Assembly: GCA_964449165.1 (NCBI GenBank)
Contig: CAYVAT010000007.1
Coordinates: 21,886 to 85,885 of the forward strand
DNA length: 64,000 nt
From: CAYSCW01 sp964449165
Lineage (GTDB): Bacteria > Acidobacteriota > Aminicenantia > Aminicenantales > Aminicenantaceae
Reading direction: 5' to 3'
Below, in pieces: positions 9,617 through 18,954 of this stretch; position 1 is the first letter of the stretch; each line of letters starts with the position of its first letter. The notes beneath the pieces are model-generated. The model was not told the DNA's origin and ran no database searches. It worked only from the letters and a program-made list of their open reading frames with translations. A program made the position numbers and the translations under genes.

Positions 9617-9949
9617 TTGAACAAATATATCCTGGTCATGACCACCGTCCCTGATAAGAAAACAGGTCAACTCATAGCCAAAACTTGCGTGAAAGAGAAG
9701 CTAGCAGCATGTGTCACTATCTCCGGATCCTCTGAATCCCTTTATCGATGGAAAGGCCAGCTCACTCAAGACCGCGAACATATCCTGTTCATCAAAACCA
9801 GGGATTCCATGTTCACAGAATTGAAGGAAAAAATACTAAAGCTCCACCCTTACCAAGTGCCCGAGATCATCGCATTTCCCATTACAGATGGACTCCCAGA
9901 ATATCTGAACTGGATAGAGGAAGAAACTAAACAACACACAACAGAATAA
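9617..9949 (+). CDS. cutA: Divalent-cation tolerance protein CutA
   Basis: Small trimeric ferredoxin-like-fold protein, 110 aa, normal length. It shows the family signatures KEKLAACVTI, SLYRWKGQL and YQVPEIIAFPI plus YLNWIEEET at the end. CutA has been linked to copper tolerance, but the molecular role is unsettled. The start is TTG at 9617 with GGAGGA 6 bases upstream; the Shine-Dalgarno sequence decides the start because no ATG is available. It lies directly after the M20 hydrolase and converges with the HDAC-like gene with only 8 bases between the stop codons. Confidence 0.92.
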   Translation: MNKYILVMTTVPDKKTGQLIAKTCVKEKLAACVTISGSSESLYRWKGQLTQDREHILFIKTRDSMFTELKEKILKLHPYQVPEIIAFPITDGLPEYLNWIEEETKQHTTE

Positions 9950-9957
9950 ACGTCATT

Positions 9958-10914
9958 TCAGGAATATTTTCTCTGTATCTTTTGAGCGACTTTGATCGTA
10001 TTCAGATGGATGGTTACCGTATCCTGCACATCGAAAGCATAGCCCCCTGCAAGAAGGATAACGATCGGGATGTGAATCTTTCGTGCTTCCTCGATAACCA
10101 ACCTGTCGCGTTGTCTTATCCCTTCCAGACTCATATTCAGGCCTCCCAATTGATCGTGCTGGTAAGGATCAGCACCCGCAAGGTAAAAAATAAGATCGGG
10201 TTGAAAATCTTTATAAATTCGAGGAATATGAAGGCCAAGGGCGGAGAGGTATTCTTTATCTCCGTCTCCTGACCATAATCCAACGTCAAGAGAACTGGAG
10301 GGTTTCATAGCAGGATATATGTCCATCTGATGAATGGAAAAAGTGAAAACATAATCTTTATGGGAAAAAATAAATGCAGTTCCGTTTCCCTGATGAACAT
10401 CACAATCCACAACCATCGCTTTTTTGATCCTCTCTTCGTTCTTCATTTTTTCTAAAGCAATGGCCACATCATGGACGACACAGAAGCCTTCTCCATGATC
10501 AGGAAAAGCGTGATGAAATCCTCCCCCGATGTGAACGGCCAGCCCATCCTTGAGTGCTGTCTCCGTGGTAAGAATAGTACCTCCTGCATGAAAAAGAGCA
10601 AACTCCATAAGCTCGGGGGAATAAGGAAGCTCCATAGTCAGGATTTCCGATTGAGAAAGTTTTCCTGCTTTCAATTTTTTCAGATACTTAGGAGTGTGGA
10701 CCAGAAGAAGGTCTTCCTCACTTGCTGGAAGAGACTCCAATATAGTTCCCTTCTTGGCACCCATATGAAGGAGTTCTCTGTAGATTAGCCTGTATTTTTC
10801 TATGGGAAAAACATGGTTTTCTAAGTCAACCATCCAGTAATGTTCACTGTAGATAAACTTGGAAGGAAATTTTTTCCTGCGAAGAGCCTTGATAATACCA
10901 GGTAATTTGATCAC
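9958..10914 (-). CDS. Histone deacetylase family (acetoin utilisation-type) deacetylase
   Basis: Zinc-dependent deacetylase of the arginase/deacetylase fold, 318 aa. The catalytic features are complete: the tandem His in GGGFHHAFPDHGEGF, the zinc ligands in VVDCDVHQGNGT, the later Asp in YLAGADPYQHD, and GGYA near the C-terminus with the catalytic Tyr. Bacterial members act on acetylated small molecules (polyamines, acetoin-pathway proteins) or on acetyl-lysine; the substrate here is unknown. The start is GTG at 10914. It is monocistronic on the minus strand and divergent from ppdK. Confidence 0.9.
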   Translation of the reverse strand: MIKLPGIIKALRRKKFPSKFIYSEHYWMVDLENHVFPIEKYRLIYRELLHMGAKKGTILESLPASEEDLLLVHTPKYLKKLKAGKLSQSEILTMELPYSPELMEFALFHAGGTILTTETALKDGLAVHIGGGFHHAFPDHGEGFCVVHDVAIALEKMKNEERIKKAMVVDCDVHQGNGTAFIFSHKDYVFTFSIHQMDIYPAMKPSSSLDVGLWSGDGDKEYLSALGLHIPRIYKDFQPDLIFYLAGADPYQHDQLGGLNMSLEGIRQRDRLVIEEARKIHIPIVILLAGGYAFDVQDTVTIHLNTIKVAQKIQRKYS

Positions 10915-11045
10915 TAAAGAATATAAATATCAAAAAAAGAGGATTAGGTAAATATAATAAGTGCTGTGGAAATGGAAAGCTCACAGATACCACCTCCACT
11001 TCCTTGATAAGTGAAGGCATTTCATCCAGCTAGGTAATTTGGCAT

Positions 11046-11112
11046 CGGTTCCTGTCCATCCGAAGCCCATGGTGGTGGGTGGGAGGGTCTTGGCGAGGAT
11101 GGATGAGAACCG
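11046..11112. repeat. Imperfect inverted repeat, copy 1 of a dispersed intergenic element
   Basis: The arms 11046-11061 (CGGTTCCTGTCCATCC) and 11097-11112 (GGATGGATGAGAACCG) are inverted and match at 13 of 16 positions, with a G-rich spacer of 35 bases. The sequence word TCCATCCGAAG next to the left arm recurs at 20608-20638 and, with changes, at 53630-53660. The 317-base stretch between the HDAC-like gene and the ppdK start otherwise holds nothing I can name. Confidence 0.55.
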
Positions 11113-11231
11113 GCGCTCTTATTTGCTATCATGGAAAGGCAGATGCCTAGCTATGAACTTTGATTTTGGACCGCAATAGTATAGAATACCTTATCTATAG
11201 TCTTACAGGAGTTTCTGAAAGGAGTAAAGAG

Positions 11232-13955
11232 GTGACTAAAAAGCATGTGTATTTTTTCGCCAAAGATCAAGCCGAAGGCAGCAAAGAAATGAAAGATGCC
11301 CTTGGCGGGAAAGGAGCCAACCTGTCCGAAATGGCCGGTATCGGATTGCCTGTCCCACCAGGTTTTACCATCTCCACTGAAGTCTGCGGTCTTTTCACTG
11401 AATCAAAAGAAAAAATACCTGAAGAGGTAAACAAAGAAATCCTGGAAAATCTCAAAAAATTAGAAGATATCTCTGGACAAAAATTCGGGGATGAAGACAA
11501 CCCCCTTCTTGTTTCTGTTCGTTCCGGAGCGAAATTTTCCATGCCTGGGATGATGGATACAGTCTTAAACCTAGGCCTAAATGACAAGACTGTGGAGGGA
11601 TTAGCTCGAAAGAGTGGAGACAGACGGTTTTCCCTCGATTGCTATCGGAGACTTCTTCATATGTTTGGAGATGTGGTGATGGGAGTTCCCAAGAAGAAAT
11701 TCGAGGAGATTCTCAAGAAAAAAAAGGAAAAAGAGGGAGTCAATTTTGATCATCAGCTTCCAGAGAAAGCCCTGGAAGAGCTTATCTCAGGGTATAAAGA
11801 ACTGATCAAAAAGGAGACCAGGAAGGATTTTCCCCAGGATCCGAAGGAGCAGTTGTACATGGCCATTTCTGCGGTTTTCAAGTCGTGGAATAATCCGCGG
11901 GCTATCACCTACCGTCAGTTGAACCGCATCCCTGAGGATTTGGGCACTGCGGTAAACGTCCAGCTCATGGTGTTTGGAAATATCGGACAGAAATCAGCAA
12001 CCGGTGTTGGATTTACCCGAAATCCCGCTTCAGGAGTGAATGAGCTCTACGGAGAATATCTGCTCAATGCTCAAGGAGAAGATGTGGTGGCAGGGATAAG
12101 AACTCCATCTCCACTCGCAAACCTGAAAAAAGATATGCCCGAGGTTTATGACGAGTTAAAAGAAATAACTGATCAGTTGGAGAAGCATTACCATGACATC
12201 CAAGACTTTGAATTTACCGTGCAAGAGGAAAAGCTTTACATGCTCCAGACAAGAAGTGGCAAGAGGACAGGACAGGCCGCCGTAAAGATTGCAGTGGATA
12301 TGGTTGATGAGGGCTTGATCGACGAGGAAAATGCCCTGATGATGGTTGAGCCCGATGCCCTTAACCAGCTCCTTCATCCCGTTTTTGACTCAGAGGAAAA
12401 GCTGAAGCATGAAATCCTTGCCAAAGGTCTTGCTGCTTCTCCAGGAGCTGCTGCGGGTCAGGTTGTCTTTTCAGCCGATGATGCAGTGAATTGGAAAGAG
12501 AAGGGTCAGAGAGTGATTCTGGTTCGGGAAGAAACCTCACCCGATGACATTCACGGAATGAACGCATCCCAAGGAATCCTCACTGCCACTGGTGGCATGA
12601 CCAGCCATGCAGCTGTGGTGGGACGCCAGATGGGAAAGCCTTGTGTTGTTGGCTGTGATAAGATAAGGCTGAATGAGGAAGAGGGTTTTTTTCAAGTGGG
12701 AAGGCAAAAAGTTAACGAAGGGGATTGGATTTCCATGGATGGAATCACAGGAGAAGTGCTTCTTGGCGAGATAAAGACCCAACCTTCTGAAATCATCCAG
12801 GTTATCAGAAAGCAATTAAAACCGGAAGCATCCCAAATCTACCAGTATTTTACAAAATTCCTTTCTTGGGCAGATGAAGTAAGAAGAATGGGAGTCCGCG
12901 CCAACTCAGACACGCCTGAAGATGCACGGACAGCATTTGCCTTCGGAGCAGAAGGCATCGGCCTGGCTCGGACAGAACATATGTTTTTCAAAAAAGAAAG
13001 ACTTCCCTTTATCAAAGAGATGATACTCTCTGAGACCGAAGAGGAAAGGCGAAAATTCCTGACAAAGCTCCTACCTTTCCAGAGAAAAGACTTTTACCAT
13101 CTCTTCGTAGAGATGAAAGGACTTCCAGTGACTATCCGCACACTCGATCCTCCCCTTCATGAATTCCTGCCCCGGAAGGAAGACTTGATGGTTGAACTGA
13201 CGGAGCTAAGAGCCCACGGAGACAATGATAAGAAGAAAATACAGGAACTGGAAAATCTACTCGATCGGGTTAAAGCACTCTCAGAGTTCAATCCCATGCT
13301 GGGACACAGAGGCTGCCGATTGGGTATAACCTTTCCCGAAATCATCGAGATGCAGGCCCGGGCTATATTCGAGGCAGCCTGTCAGTTGGTTAAAGAAGAC
13401 AAGAAACTCAACCTCGAGATTATGGTTCCGCTGGTTGGGGCTGTGGAAGAGCTTTCCAATCAAAAGAAGATCATCATCGAGGTAGCTGAAGAACTTATGG
13501 CAAAATACGGGGTGGAATTCAGATATTCGGTGGGAACAATGATCGAGATCCCCAGAGCTGCCATCACAGCCGAAGAAATTGCCCGGGAAGCAGAATTCTT
13601 CTCTTTTGGAACCAATGACCTGACTCAGACTACCTATGGAATATCTCGCGATGACGGAGTCAGCTTTATCAACCACTATCTGACCCACGGCATCTGGAAA
13701 CAAGATCCCTTTTTAACCGTGGATGAGGAAGGCGTAGGTGAACTGATGAGATGGGCCGTTGAGAAAGGTCGTAAGACGAGACCAGATTTAAAAGTCGGAA
13801 TATGTGGAGTTCATGGAGGAGATCCGAGTTCAATCTTCTTCTGCCATAAAATAGGCCTCAATTATGTCAGTTGTTCTGCCTACCAGATTCCCATAGCCCG
13901 CCTGGCGGCGGCTCAGATCACCCTTAAGGAAAAGAAAAAGGCACCTATTTCTTGA
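11232..13955 (+). CDS. ppdK: Pyruvate, phosphate dikinase
   Basis: Interconverts pyruvate + ATP + Pi and PEP + AMP + PPi; in anaerobes it often works in glycolysis as a PPi-saving step or in gluconeogenesis. The protein is about 907 aa. It has the N-terminal nucleotide-binding domain (KDALGGKGANLSEMAGIGLP near residue 20), the phosphohistidine domain with GGMTSHAAVVGRQMGKPCVV, and the C-terminal PEP/pyruvate TIM barrel ending in YVSCSAYQIPIARLAAAQ with the catalytic Cys. I start at GTG 11232 because AAAGGAG lies 7 bases upstream; the upstream extension to 11160 does not resemble the family. It converges with the proline dehydrogenase gene, overlapping it by 11 bases. Confidence 0.95.
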   Translation: MTKKHVYFFAKDQAEGSKEMKDALGGKGANLSEMAGIGLPVPPGFTISTEVCGLFTESKEKIPEEVNKEILENLKKLEDISGQKFGDEDNPLLVSVRSGAKFSMPGMMDTVLNLGLNDKTVEGLARKSGDRRFSLDCYRRLLHMFGDVVMGVPKKKFEEILKKKKEKEGVNFDHQLPEKALEELISGYKELIKKETRKDFPQDPKEQLYMAISAVFKSWNNPRAITYRQLNRIPEDLGTAVNVQLMVFGNIGQKSATGVGFTRNPASGVNELYGEYLLNAQGEDVVAGIRTPSPLANLKKDMPEVYDELKEITDQLEKHYHDIQDFEFTVQEEKLYMLQTRSGKRTGQAAVKIAVDMVDEGLIDEENALMMVEPDALNQLLHPVFDSEEKLKHEILAKGLAASPGAAAGQVVFSADDAVNWKEKGQRVILVREETSPDDIHGMNASQGILTATGGMTSHAAVVGRQMGKPCVVGCDKIRLNEEEGFFQVGRQKVNEGDWISMDGITGEVLLGEIKTQPSEIIQVIRKQLKPEASQIYQYFTKFLSWADEVRRMGVRANSDTPEDARTAFAFGAEGIGLARTEHMFFKKERLPFIKEMILSETEEERRKFLTKLLPFQRKDFYHLFVEMKGLPVTIRTLDPPLHEFLPRKEDLMVELTELRAHGDNDKKKIQELENLLDRVKALSEFNPMLGHRGCRLGITFPEIIEMQARAIFEAACQLVKEDKKLNLEIMVPLVGAVEELSNQKKIIIEVAEELMAKYGVEFRYSVGTMIEIPRAAITAEEIAREAEFFSFGTNDLTQTTYGISRDDGVSFINHYLTHGIWKQDPFLTVDEEGVGELMRWAVEKGRKTRPDLKVGICGVHGGDPSSIFFCHKIGLNYVSCSAYQIPIARLAAAQITLKEKKKAPIS

Positions 13956-14793
13956 ACAGGTTCTTGAGCACAAAAAAGACATTCTCCTTACGTTCCCTTA
14001 ACCTTCTGTAGAAGTAAGGGAGCCAATGGGTGCCAAAAGGAACATAGATCCTTACATTGTATCCTTCTTCAGCCAATCGCTGTTGAGTTTTAGTCCTGAT
14101 GCCATAAAGTAGTTGGAATTCGAAATCTTCTTTAGATATTCCCCGCTCAGCCACATACTCCTTTGTAGCCTGGATGAGCTTATCATCGTGGGTGCCAATT
14201 GCAGGATAAATGCCATTTTCAAGGAGCATCTTGGTTAACTTCATGAAATTTTTGCGGATATCTTTCATTTTTTTTATGGCTATTTCTTTTGGTTCTTTGT
14301 AGGCTCCCTTACATATTCTCACCTTTGCCTTAATCCGATTGAGATCTTGGATGTCTTTCTCAGAGCGGTAAAGATAAGCCTGAATGGCCATACCCACATT
14401 GTCGTATTTTTCCCGTATTCGATAAAAAATATCCAATGTTCTTTGGGTATAAGGTGATCCCTCTATGTCAAAGCGGACAAAATTGTTATACTTTTTGGCA
14501 TGTCTTACTATTTTATCCATATTCTGGTAACAGTACTCATCATTGATATCCAGTCCCATCTGTGTCAGTTTTAAGGAAACATGAGATTTGACATCTGCCT
14601 GGTGAATAGCATCCAGAAGATCGAGGTAGTCATGAACGGCTTTCTCTGAATCCTCCTTGACTTCAACACTTTCCCCCAGAACATCGAGAGTGGCAAAAAT
14701 CCCTCTTTGATTAAGCTTCTTAACAGCTTTTAAAGCTTCATCGGTGGTTTCACCGGCCACAAAGCTTTTAGCCAAACGGGTTAATAATTTCAT
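13945..14793 (-). CDS. Proline dehydrogenase family protein
   Basis: FAD-dependent TIM-barrel enzyme oxidising proline to pyrroline-5-carboxylate. At 282 aa it is the short, monofunctional form. The sequence shows VSLKLTQMGLDI near residue 95, FVRFDIEGSPYTQRT near 130, VRICKGAYKEPKEIA near 180, AIGTHDDKLI near 215 and FEFQLLYGIRTKTQ near 240, and ends with the substrate-binding type segment YFYRRLRERKEN. No pyrroline-5-carboxylate dehydrogenase is adjacent, so the second oxidation step must be encoded elsewhere. The start has GGAGAT upstream. Electrons probably go to the quinone pool (inference). Confidence 0.92.
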   Translation of the reverse strand: MKLLTRLAKSFVAGETTDEALKAVKKLNQRGIFATLDVLGESVEVKEDSEKAVHDYLDLLDAIHQADVKSHVSLKLTQMGLDINDEYCYQNMDKIVRHAKKYNNFVRFDIEGSPYTQRTLDIFYRIREKYDNVGMAIQAYLYRSEKDIQDLNRIKAKVRICKGAYKEPKEIAIKKMKDIRKNFMKLTKMLLENGIYPAIGTHDDKLIQATKEYVAERGISKEDFEFQLLYGIRTKTQQRLAEEGYNVRIYVPFGTHWLPYFYRRLRERKENVFFVLKNLFKK

Positions 14794-14858
14794 TATGACA
14801 TCTCCTATCCATGATCCAGATAACTTTCATAATAATCATATGAATTTTTTTTGCCAAT

Positions 14859-15299
14859 TCAAGTTTTTCTTGTTAAGCCCTTCCTTCCCTCTGCTTTCTT
14901 CTGGAAAAAAATATTAAGGGAAAAAAAGAGCAAAATCCCATCGGTCAAGAGCAATTTATAATCCACTCTCTGGCTGAAACGTCCGAAACACCCGCAATCG
15001 ATGTCGATCCCTCTGACTATCGTGGAACCGATTAAAATCAAGAAACCAACCAGAAAAAAAGAAAGGAGAAGAGAGCTGGAGCGACGCAGTAGACCCAGTA
15101 CTAAGAAGGCACCACAGATAACCTCCGTCCATGGCAGGACTAAAGCCAACATAAAAGACATCCAATGGGGAAACACTCTGTAATTGGCAATGGCTTGAGC
15201 AAATCCCAAAGGATCAAAGATCTTAAGAAGGCCAGCCCAGACGAAGATACCTCCTACCATTAGACGAAAGACAAAGTGGAGATATCTGTTTTTAATCAT
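14859..15299 (-). CDS. MauE/DoxX-family redox-associated membrane protein
   Basis: Four-helix inner-membrane protein, 146 aa, with the DoxX/MauE pattern RLMVGGIFVWAGLLKI at the N-terminus. An IDCGCFGRF segment near residue 105 places two cysteines (CGC) close to the membrane surface, as in MauE-type proteins that work with disulfide or thiol chemistry in the periplasm. The gene overlaps the upstream rhodanese gene by 8 bases, which supports co-translation and a shared role in sulfur or thiol handling. This is a functional inference from the pair. Confidence 0.82.
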   Translation of the reverse strand: MIKNRYLHFVFRLMVGGIFVWAGLLKIFDPLGFAQAIANYRVFPHWMSFMLALVLPWTEVICGAFLVLGLLRRSSSLLLSFFLVGFLILIGSTIVRGIDIDCGCFGRFSQRVDYKLLLTDGILLFFSLNIFFQKKAEGRKGLTRKT

Positions 15300-15774
15300 T
15301 CTCCGCGCTTCGAGGAAGTCCGGCTTTGATCCATTCTGTCCAGCCTCCGAAAAAAACTCTTATGGAGGTAAAATGATGTTGATGGAGAATCTTGGCCAGC
15401 TCCACACTCGACTGGCACGCGTCTCCATCACAATAGACCACTAGCGTCTGACCTTGGGGAAAAGAATGTTGTGCTATAAGATCTTTCTTTTTTTGCTCTT
15501 CAAAAGGGATGTTCAGAGCACCCAAGATATGGCCCTTCCTGTAATCCTCCTCTGGACGGCTGTCGATAAAAATGGCCTCACCCTGGGAAAATAGCTCTTC
15601 TGCCTCTGCCAGGGTAATAAAAGCAATGCTTGGATATTCCACGGAAGAGAAGAAGCTTTCCCTGAACTCTTCTTGAACATACCGTTTGATTAAAGTGTAG
15701 TTGACTCCCAAACCTAGCAAAGTGCTGATAACGACTATGAACAGAAGCTCTTTCCAAATTCTTCTGGAGAGCAT
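15292..15774 (-). CDS. Membrane-anchored rhodanese-like protein
   Basis: 160-aa protein with one N-terminal hydrophobic segment (residues 9-30), probably an uncleaved anchor or signal, and a single rhodanese domain. The fold is marked by AIFIDSRPEEDYRKGHILGA near residue 70, the active-site loop VVYCDGDACQSS with the catalytic Cys near 112, and FFGGWTEWIKAGLP near the end. Rhodaneses transfer sulfane sulfur; an extracytoplasmic, anchored form next to a MauE-like protein suggests periplasmic sulfur trafficking. It lies 10 bases after the aminotransferase gene and is likely in the same operon. Confidence 0.88.
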   Translation of the reverse strand: MLSRRIWKELLFIVVISTLLGLGVNYTLIKRYVQEEFRESFFSSVEYPSIAFITLAEAEELFSQGEAIFIDSRPEEDYRKGHILGALNIPFEEQKKKDLIAQHSFPQGQTLVVYCDGDACQSSVELAKILHQHHFTSIRVFFGGWTEWIKAGLPRSAEND

Positions 15775-15784
15775 CTCTTTTCTG

Positions 15785-16990
15785 TTAATTGGATTCGGGA
15801 AAAAGAGTCAGATATTTCTGGAGGCCGGCCTTGAACACCTCTATGGCTCTTTTCAAATCCTCCTCTTTGAGCACATAAGCTATTCTCACCTCATCCTGCC
15901 CTTTATCTGGAGAAGAATAAAAACCCCGGGCGGGAGCGACCATAACCGTTTCTTTATCCAGATGAAAATCGGTCAGCATCCAAGCGGCAAAATGCTCACA
16001 ATCTTCTATGGGGAGCCTGACAATGATATAAAAAGCTCCCTGTGGCTTATGAATCACAATGCCAGGGATATCCTTTAAGCCTTCATATAAAATATCCCTT
16101 CTCTTCCGATATTCTTCCCTCACCTCACCAAAATAATCCTTGGACATAAGATAAGCAGCCAGAGCAGCCTCCTGTTCGATAGAGGGAGGACAGAGCCGGG
16201 CTTGAGCAAACTTCAAGAGTGCCTGGTAGACATCATTGTTCAGGGTGATGACCGTCCCGATGCGCGCACCGCAGCAACTGAATCTTTTGGAAATACTATC
16301 CACCACGATGACTCTATCCTTAATCTCTTCAAACTCCAAGACACTCTTGTGCCTTTGTCCATCATAAACAAACTCTTTATAGACTTCATCGCCAATGAGG
16401 AAAAGATCGTGCTTCTTGACCAGATCGACTACCCGTTCCATTTCTTCCTCCCCATAGACGGTTCCTGTGGGATTGTTGGGGGAACAGAGAAGGATAGCAC
16501 GAGTCATCCTGTTTATCCTCCCTTCTATTTCTTTTTGAGGAGGAAGGCGGAACCCGTTTTCTACGCTCAAGGTAAGGGGAGAAATCTTCACGTCGGCGAA
16601 GGATGCGTAGCCGTTATAGTTGGTATAGAAAGGTTCAGGGATGATAATCTCTTCTCCAGGGTCAGCCACCACACTGAAAGAAAAATGGATGGCTTCAGAA
16701 CCGCCGATGGTGATGATCACATTCTCTGCGGCGATGGGGATTCGATAAAAATTAAAATACTGAGCGATGGCTTCTCTCAACTCCAGAAATCCCTGAGCCG
16801 GCCCGTAGCTGAGAACCTCCTCATCATAGCCTCTGATAGCCTCCAAAACCGGCTGCGGTGTAGGGATATCGGGTTGTCCGATATTCAGATGATAAATATG
16901 AATACCCCTTTCCCTAGCTTTGTCGGCATAAGGCTTCAACTTTCTTATTGGGGAAGGCTGGATATCCTGACCCCTTTTGGAAATATTCAT
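15785..16990 (-). CDS. PLP-dependent class I aminotransferase
   Basis: Fold-type I aminotransferase, 401 aa, normal for aspartate/aromatic or alanine aminotransferases. Family motifs seen are LNIGQPDIPTP near residue 36, LSYGPAQGFLELREAIA near 76, LLCSPNNPTGTVY near 167, the PLP-binding lysine in DSISKRFSCCGARIG near 232, and the phosphate-binding Arg in the same segment. A strong Shine-Dalgarno sequence (AGGAGGG) fixes the start. It heads a three-gene minus-strand unit with the rhodanese and MauE-like genes. Amino donor specificity cannot be determined. Confidence 0.92.
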   Translation of the reverse strand: MNISKRGQDIQPSPIRKLKPYADKARERGIHIYHLNIGQPDIPTPQPVLEAIRGYDEEVLSYGPAQGFLELREAIAQYFNFYRIPIAAENVIITIGGSEAIHFSFSVVADPGEEIIIPEPFYTNYNGYASFADVKISPLTLSVENGFRLPPQKEIEGRINRMTRAILLCSPNNPTGTVYGEEEMERVVDLVKKHDLFLIGDEVYKEFVYDGQRHKSVLEFEEIKDRVIVVDSISKRFSCCGARIGTVITLNNDVYQALLKFAQARLCPPSIEQEAALAAYLMSKDYFGEVREEYRKRRDILYEGLKDIPGIVIHKPQGAFYIIVRLPIEDCEHFAAWMLTDFHLDKETVMVAPARGFYSSPDKGQDEVRIAYVLKEEDLKRAIEVFKAGLQKYLTLFPESN

Positions 16991-17024
16991 TTATGATTCC
17001 CTCCTGTAGGATTATGATTTTTAT

Positions 17025-17039
17025 ACCTGAATTATTCAT
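17025..17039. repeat. Short repeat word ACCTG-N-ATTATTCAT
   Basis: The 15-base word ACCTGAATTATTCAT lies upstream of the minus-strand aminotransferase gene. The same word with a single changed base occurs at 63721-63735 (plus) and 63895-63909 (minus) in the composite repeat near the end of the window. The rest of the 195-base intergenic region shows no clear promoter. Confidence 0.4.
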
Positions 17040-17185
17040 GAAAATCAGCGAACACATAGCCAATCCGAGAAGTTCGGCACATATCCCTGATTTCCTCTGA
17101 TTATTAACAGAAACAAAAGCTCCTTGTCAAAGTTTTTATTGCTATCCAGATGAGATTCTGTTATTTTTTTGTTTAAAAAAGCCTC

Positions 17186-17983
17186 ATGATTAAAGACCCT
17201 CAGGCGAGGATCATCCACAAAGAATGCTGGAAAGATTATTACCTCCTCTCTTTGGAATCTTCAATTATCGCCTCTGAAGCCCATCCTGGTCAATTCGTGA
17301 TGGTCCGGATAGAGACCTCCTCTCATCCTCTCCTGCGACGCCCTTTCAGCATCCACTGGAAAAACAAAGAAAGGATCGAGATTTTCTTCCAGCGAACAGG
17401 ATTGGGGACCTCTCTTCTCAGCCAAAAAGAAACAAATGAGACACTGGATATCATAGGCCCTCTGGGAAGAGGATTCACCATTAGTGAAAAAGTCCAAGGA
17501 AAAGAGATAGTGGCCATTGGGGGCGGGAGAGGAATCGCTCCACTCTACTTTTTAGCCCACGTCCTCCGCACCCGAGGCGCCTCTGTGAAAATCTTCTATG
17601 GAGGAAAGACGCTTGAAGACCTCCCCATAAGAGACAGAATCAAAAAGAGCGGATATGATCTATTCTGTTCCACCGATGACGGCTCCTTCGGATACAGGGG
17701 TTTGGTCAGTGATTTTTTTGCCCGCGAAATCAAGAAGCTGAATCCCTCTTTTTTGTTTTCCTGCGGACCAGAGCCGATGATGGAAAAGATCGCCCATATC
17801 GCTCAAAAGCACCAAATTCCCGCTGAATTTTCTCTGGAATCCATCATGGGTTGTGGATTCGGTGCCTGCTGGGGATGCGTGAGGAGGATGAAGAGAAAGG
17901 ATGGCGATGTCTGGCTCAAAGTTTGTGAAGAAGGGCCTGTTTTTCCTGCAGATGAAATCATCTGGAAAAGCGAGAGAGAATGA
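17186..17983 (+). CDS. pyrK: Dihydroorotate dehydrogenase B, electron-transfer subunit
   Basis: FAD- and [2Fe-2S]-containing partner of PyrD type 1B, passing electrons from dihydroorotate to NAD+. The 265-aa protein has the FAD motif LLRRPFSIH near residue 50, an NAD-binding segment GGGRGIAPLYFL near 112, and C-terminal cysteines in MGCGFGACWGCVRR followed by KVCEEGPVF, the four-Cys iron-sulfur site. Its stop overlaps the start of pyrD by 4 bases, so the two subunits are translationally coupled. The arrangement pyrK-pyrD-pyrF is typical of bacteria with NAD-linked, oxygen-independent pyrimidine synthesis. Confidence 0.94.
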   Translation: MIKDPQARIIHKECWKDYYLLSLESSIIASEAHPGQFVMVRIETSSHPLLRRPFSIHWKNKERIEIFFQRTGLGTSLLSQKETNETLDIIGPLGRGFTISEKVQGKEIVAIGGGRGIAPLYFLAHVLRTRGASVKIFYGGKTLEDLPIRDRIKKSGYDLFCSTDDGSFGYRGLVSDFFAREIKKLNPSFLFSCGPEPMMEKIAHIAQKHQIPAEFSLESIMGCGFGACWGCVRRMKRKDGDVWLKVCEEGPVFPADEIIWKSERE

Positions 17984-18897
17984 TGGATTTAACCGTTGAC
18001 TTAGGCTTCATGAAACTTAAAAATCCTGTCATCGCTGCCAGCGGAACCTTCGGCTACGGGATTGAATTTTCACCTTTTATCGATTTGAACAGGTTGGGCG
18101 GAATCGTGGTCAAAGGCCTTTATTTCTCCCCTAGAGAGGGAAATCCTCCTCCACGTCTTGTGGAAACCAGAAGCGGGCTGATCAACTCCATCGGACTCCA
18201 AGGGATTGGAGTGCGAAGATTCACAGAGGAAATCCTTCCTCAACTTCGCAGGTATGAGACAGCCATCATCGTCAATATCTGCGGTCAAAAAGAGGAAGAA
18301 TATGCTTCTATGGTCGATTTCTTGGACAAGAGTGAAGGTATTTCAGCCTATGAACTCAACATATCCTGTCCCAATGTGGAGAAAGACGGACAATGTCCCG
18401 CTTTAAATCCAAAAGCTACTCACTCCCTAGTCAGCCTGGTTAAGAGAGCATGTTCTCGACCTATCATCACCAAGCTTTCTCCCAATGTGACAGACATCGT
18501 GGAGATTGCCCTTAGTGCTCAAGAGGCAGGATCGGATGCGCTCTCTCTTGTCAACACTTTTCTGGCCATGGCCATCGATCCCGAGACAAGGACACCGCGC
18601 CTGGCCAATATCTTCGGTGGGTTGAGCGGTCCGGCCATAAAGCCTATAGCACTGAGGATGGTCTATCAGGTGGCCCAGAGCACCAGCATTCCAGTTATCG
18701 GCATAGGAGGAATTCTCTCTGGTGATGATGCTCTGGAGTACTTGATCGCAGGGGCAAAGGCCATAGAGGTGGGAACAGCCAATTTCGTCGATCCTGAGGC
18801 GACAGTGAAAATAGTCGATGAACTCAGTGAATACTGTCAAGCCCATGATATAGGAAGGATTGAAGAACTTATCGGGACTCTAAAGGTGAGTCTGTAA
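17980..18897 (+). CDS. pyrD: Dihydroorotate dehydrogenase, class 1B catalytic subunit
   Basis: FMN-containing TIM-barrel enzyme oxidising dihydroorotate to orotate, 305 aa. Class 1 is indicated by the catalytic Cys in ELNISCPNVEKDG (class 2 uses Ser) and by pairing with pyrK. Other family segments are NPVIAASGTFGYG near residue 15, LINSIGLQGIG near 67, ITKLSPNVTDI near 163, and GIGGILSGDDALEYLIAGAK near 245 for FMN phosphate binding. Two adjacent ATG codons occur at the start (17980 and 17983); either could be used. Confidence 0.95.
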   Translation: MMDLTVDLGFMKLKNPVIAASGTFGYGIEFSPFIDLNRLGGIVVKGLYFSPREGNPPPRLVETRSGLINSIGLQGIGVRRFTEEILPQLRRYETAIIVNICGQKEEEYASMVDFLDKSEGISAYELNISCPNVEKDGQCPALNPKATHSLVSLVKRACSRPIITKLSPNVTDIVEIALSAQEAGSDALSLVNTFLAMAIDPETRTPRLANIFGGLSGPAIKPIALRMVYQVAQSTSIPVIGIGGILSGDDALEYLIAGAKAIEVGTANFVDPEATVKIVDELSEYCQAHDIGRIEELIGTLKVSL

Positions 18898-18954
18898 TTT
18901 GGATCGAAGAATGTAAATCACTTACCACAGATATTATAAATATGGTGAAAAACC

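Noticed and set aside
16202..16996. Long open frame of 264 codons on the plus strand opposite the aminotransferase
   Set aside because: It is antisense to a gene with complete family motifs, and its translation shows no recognisable domain or ribosome site.
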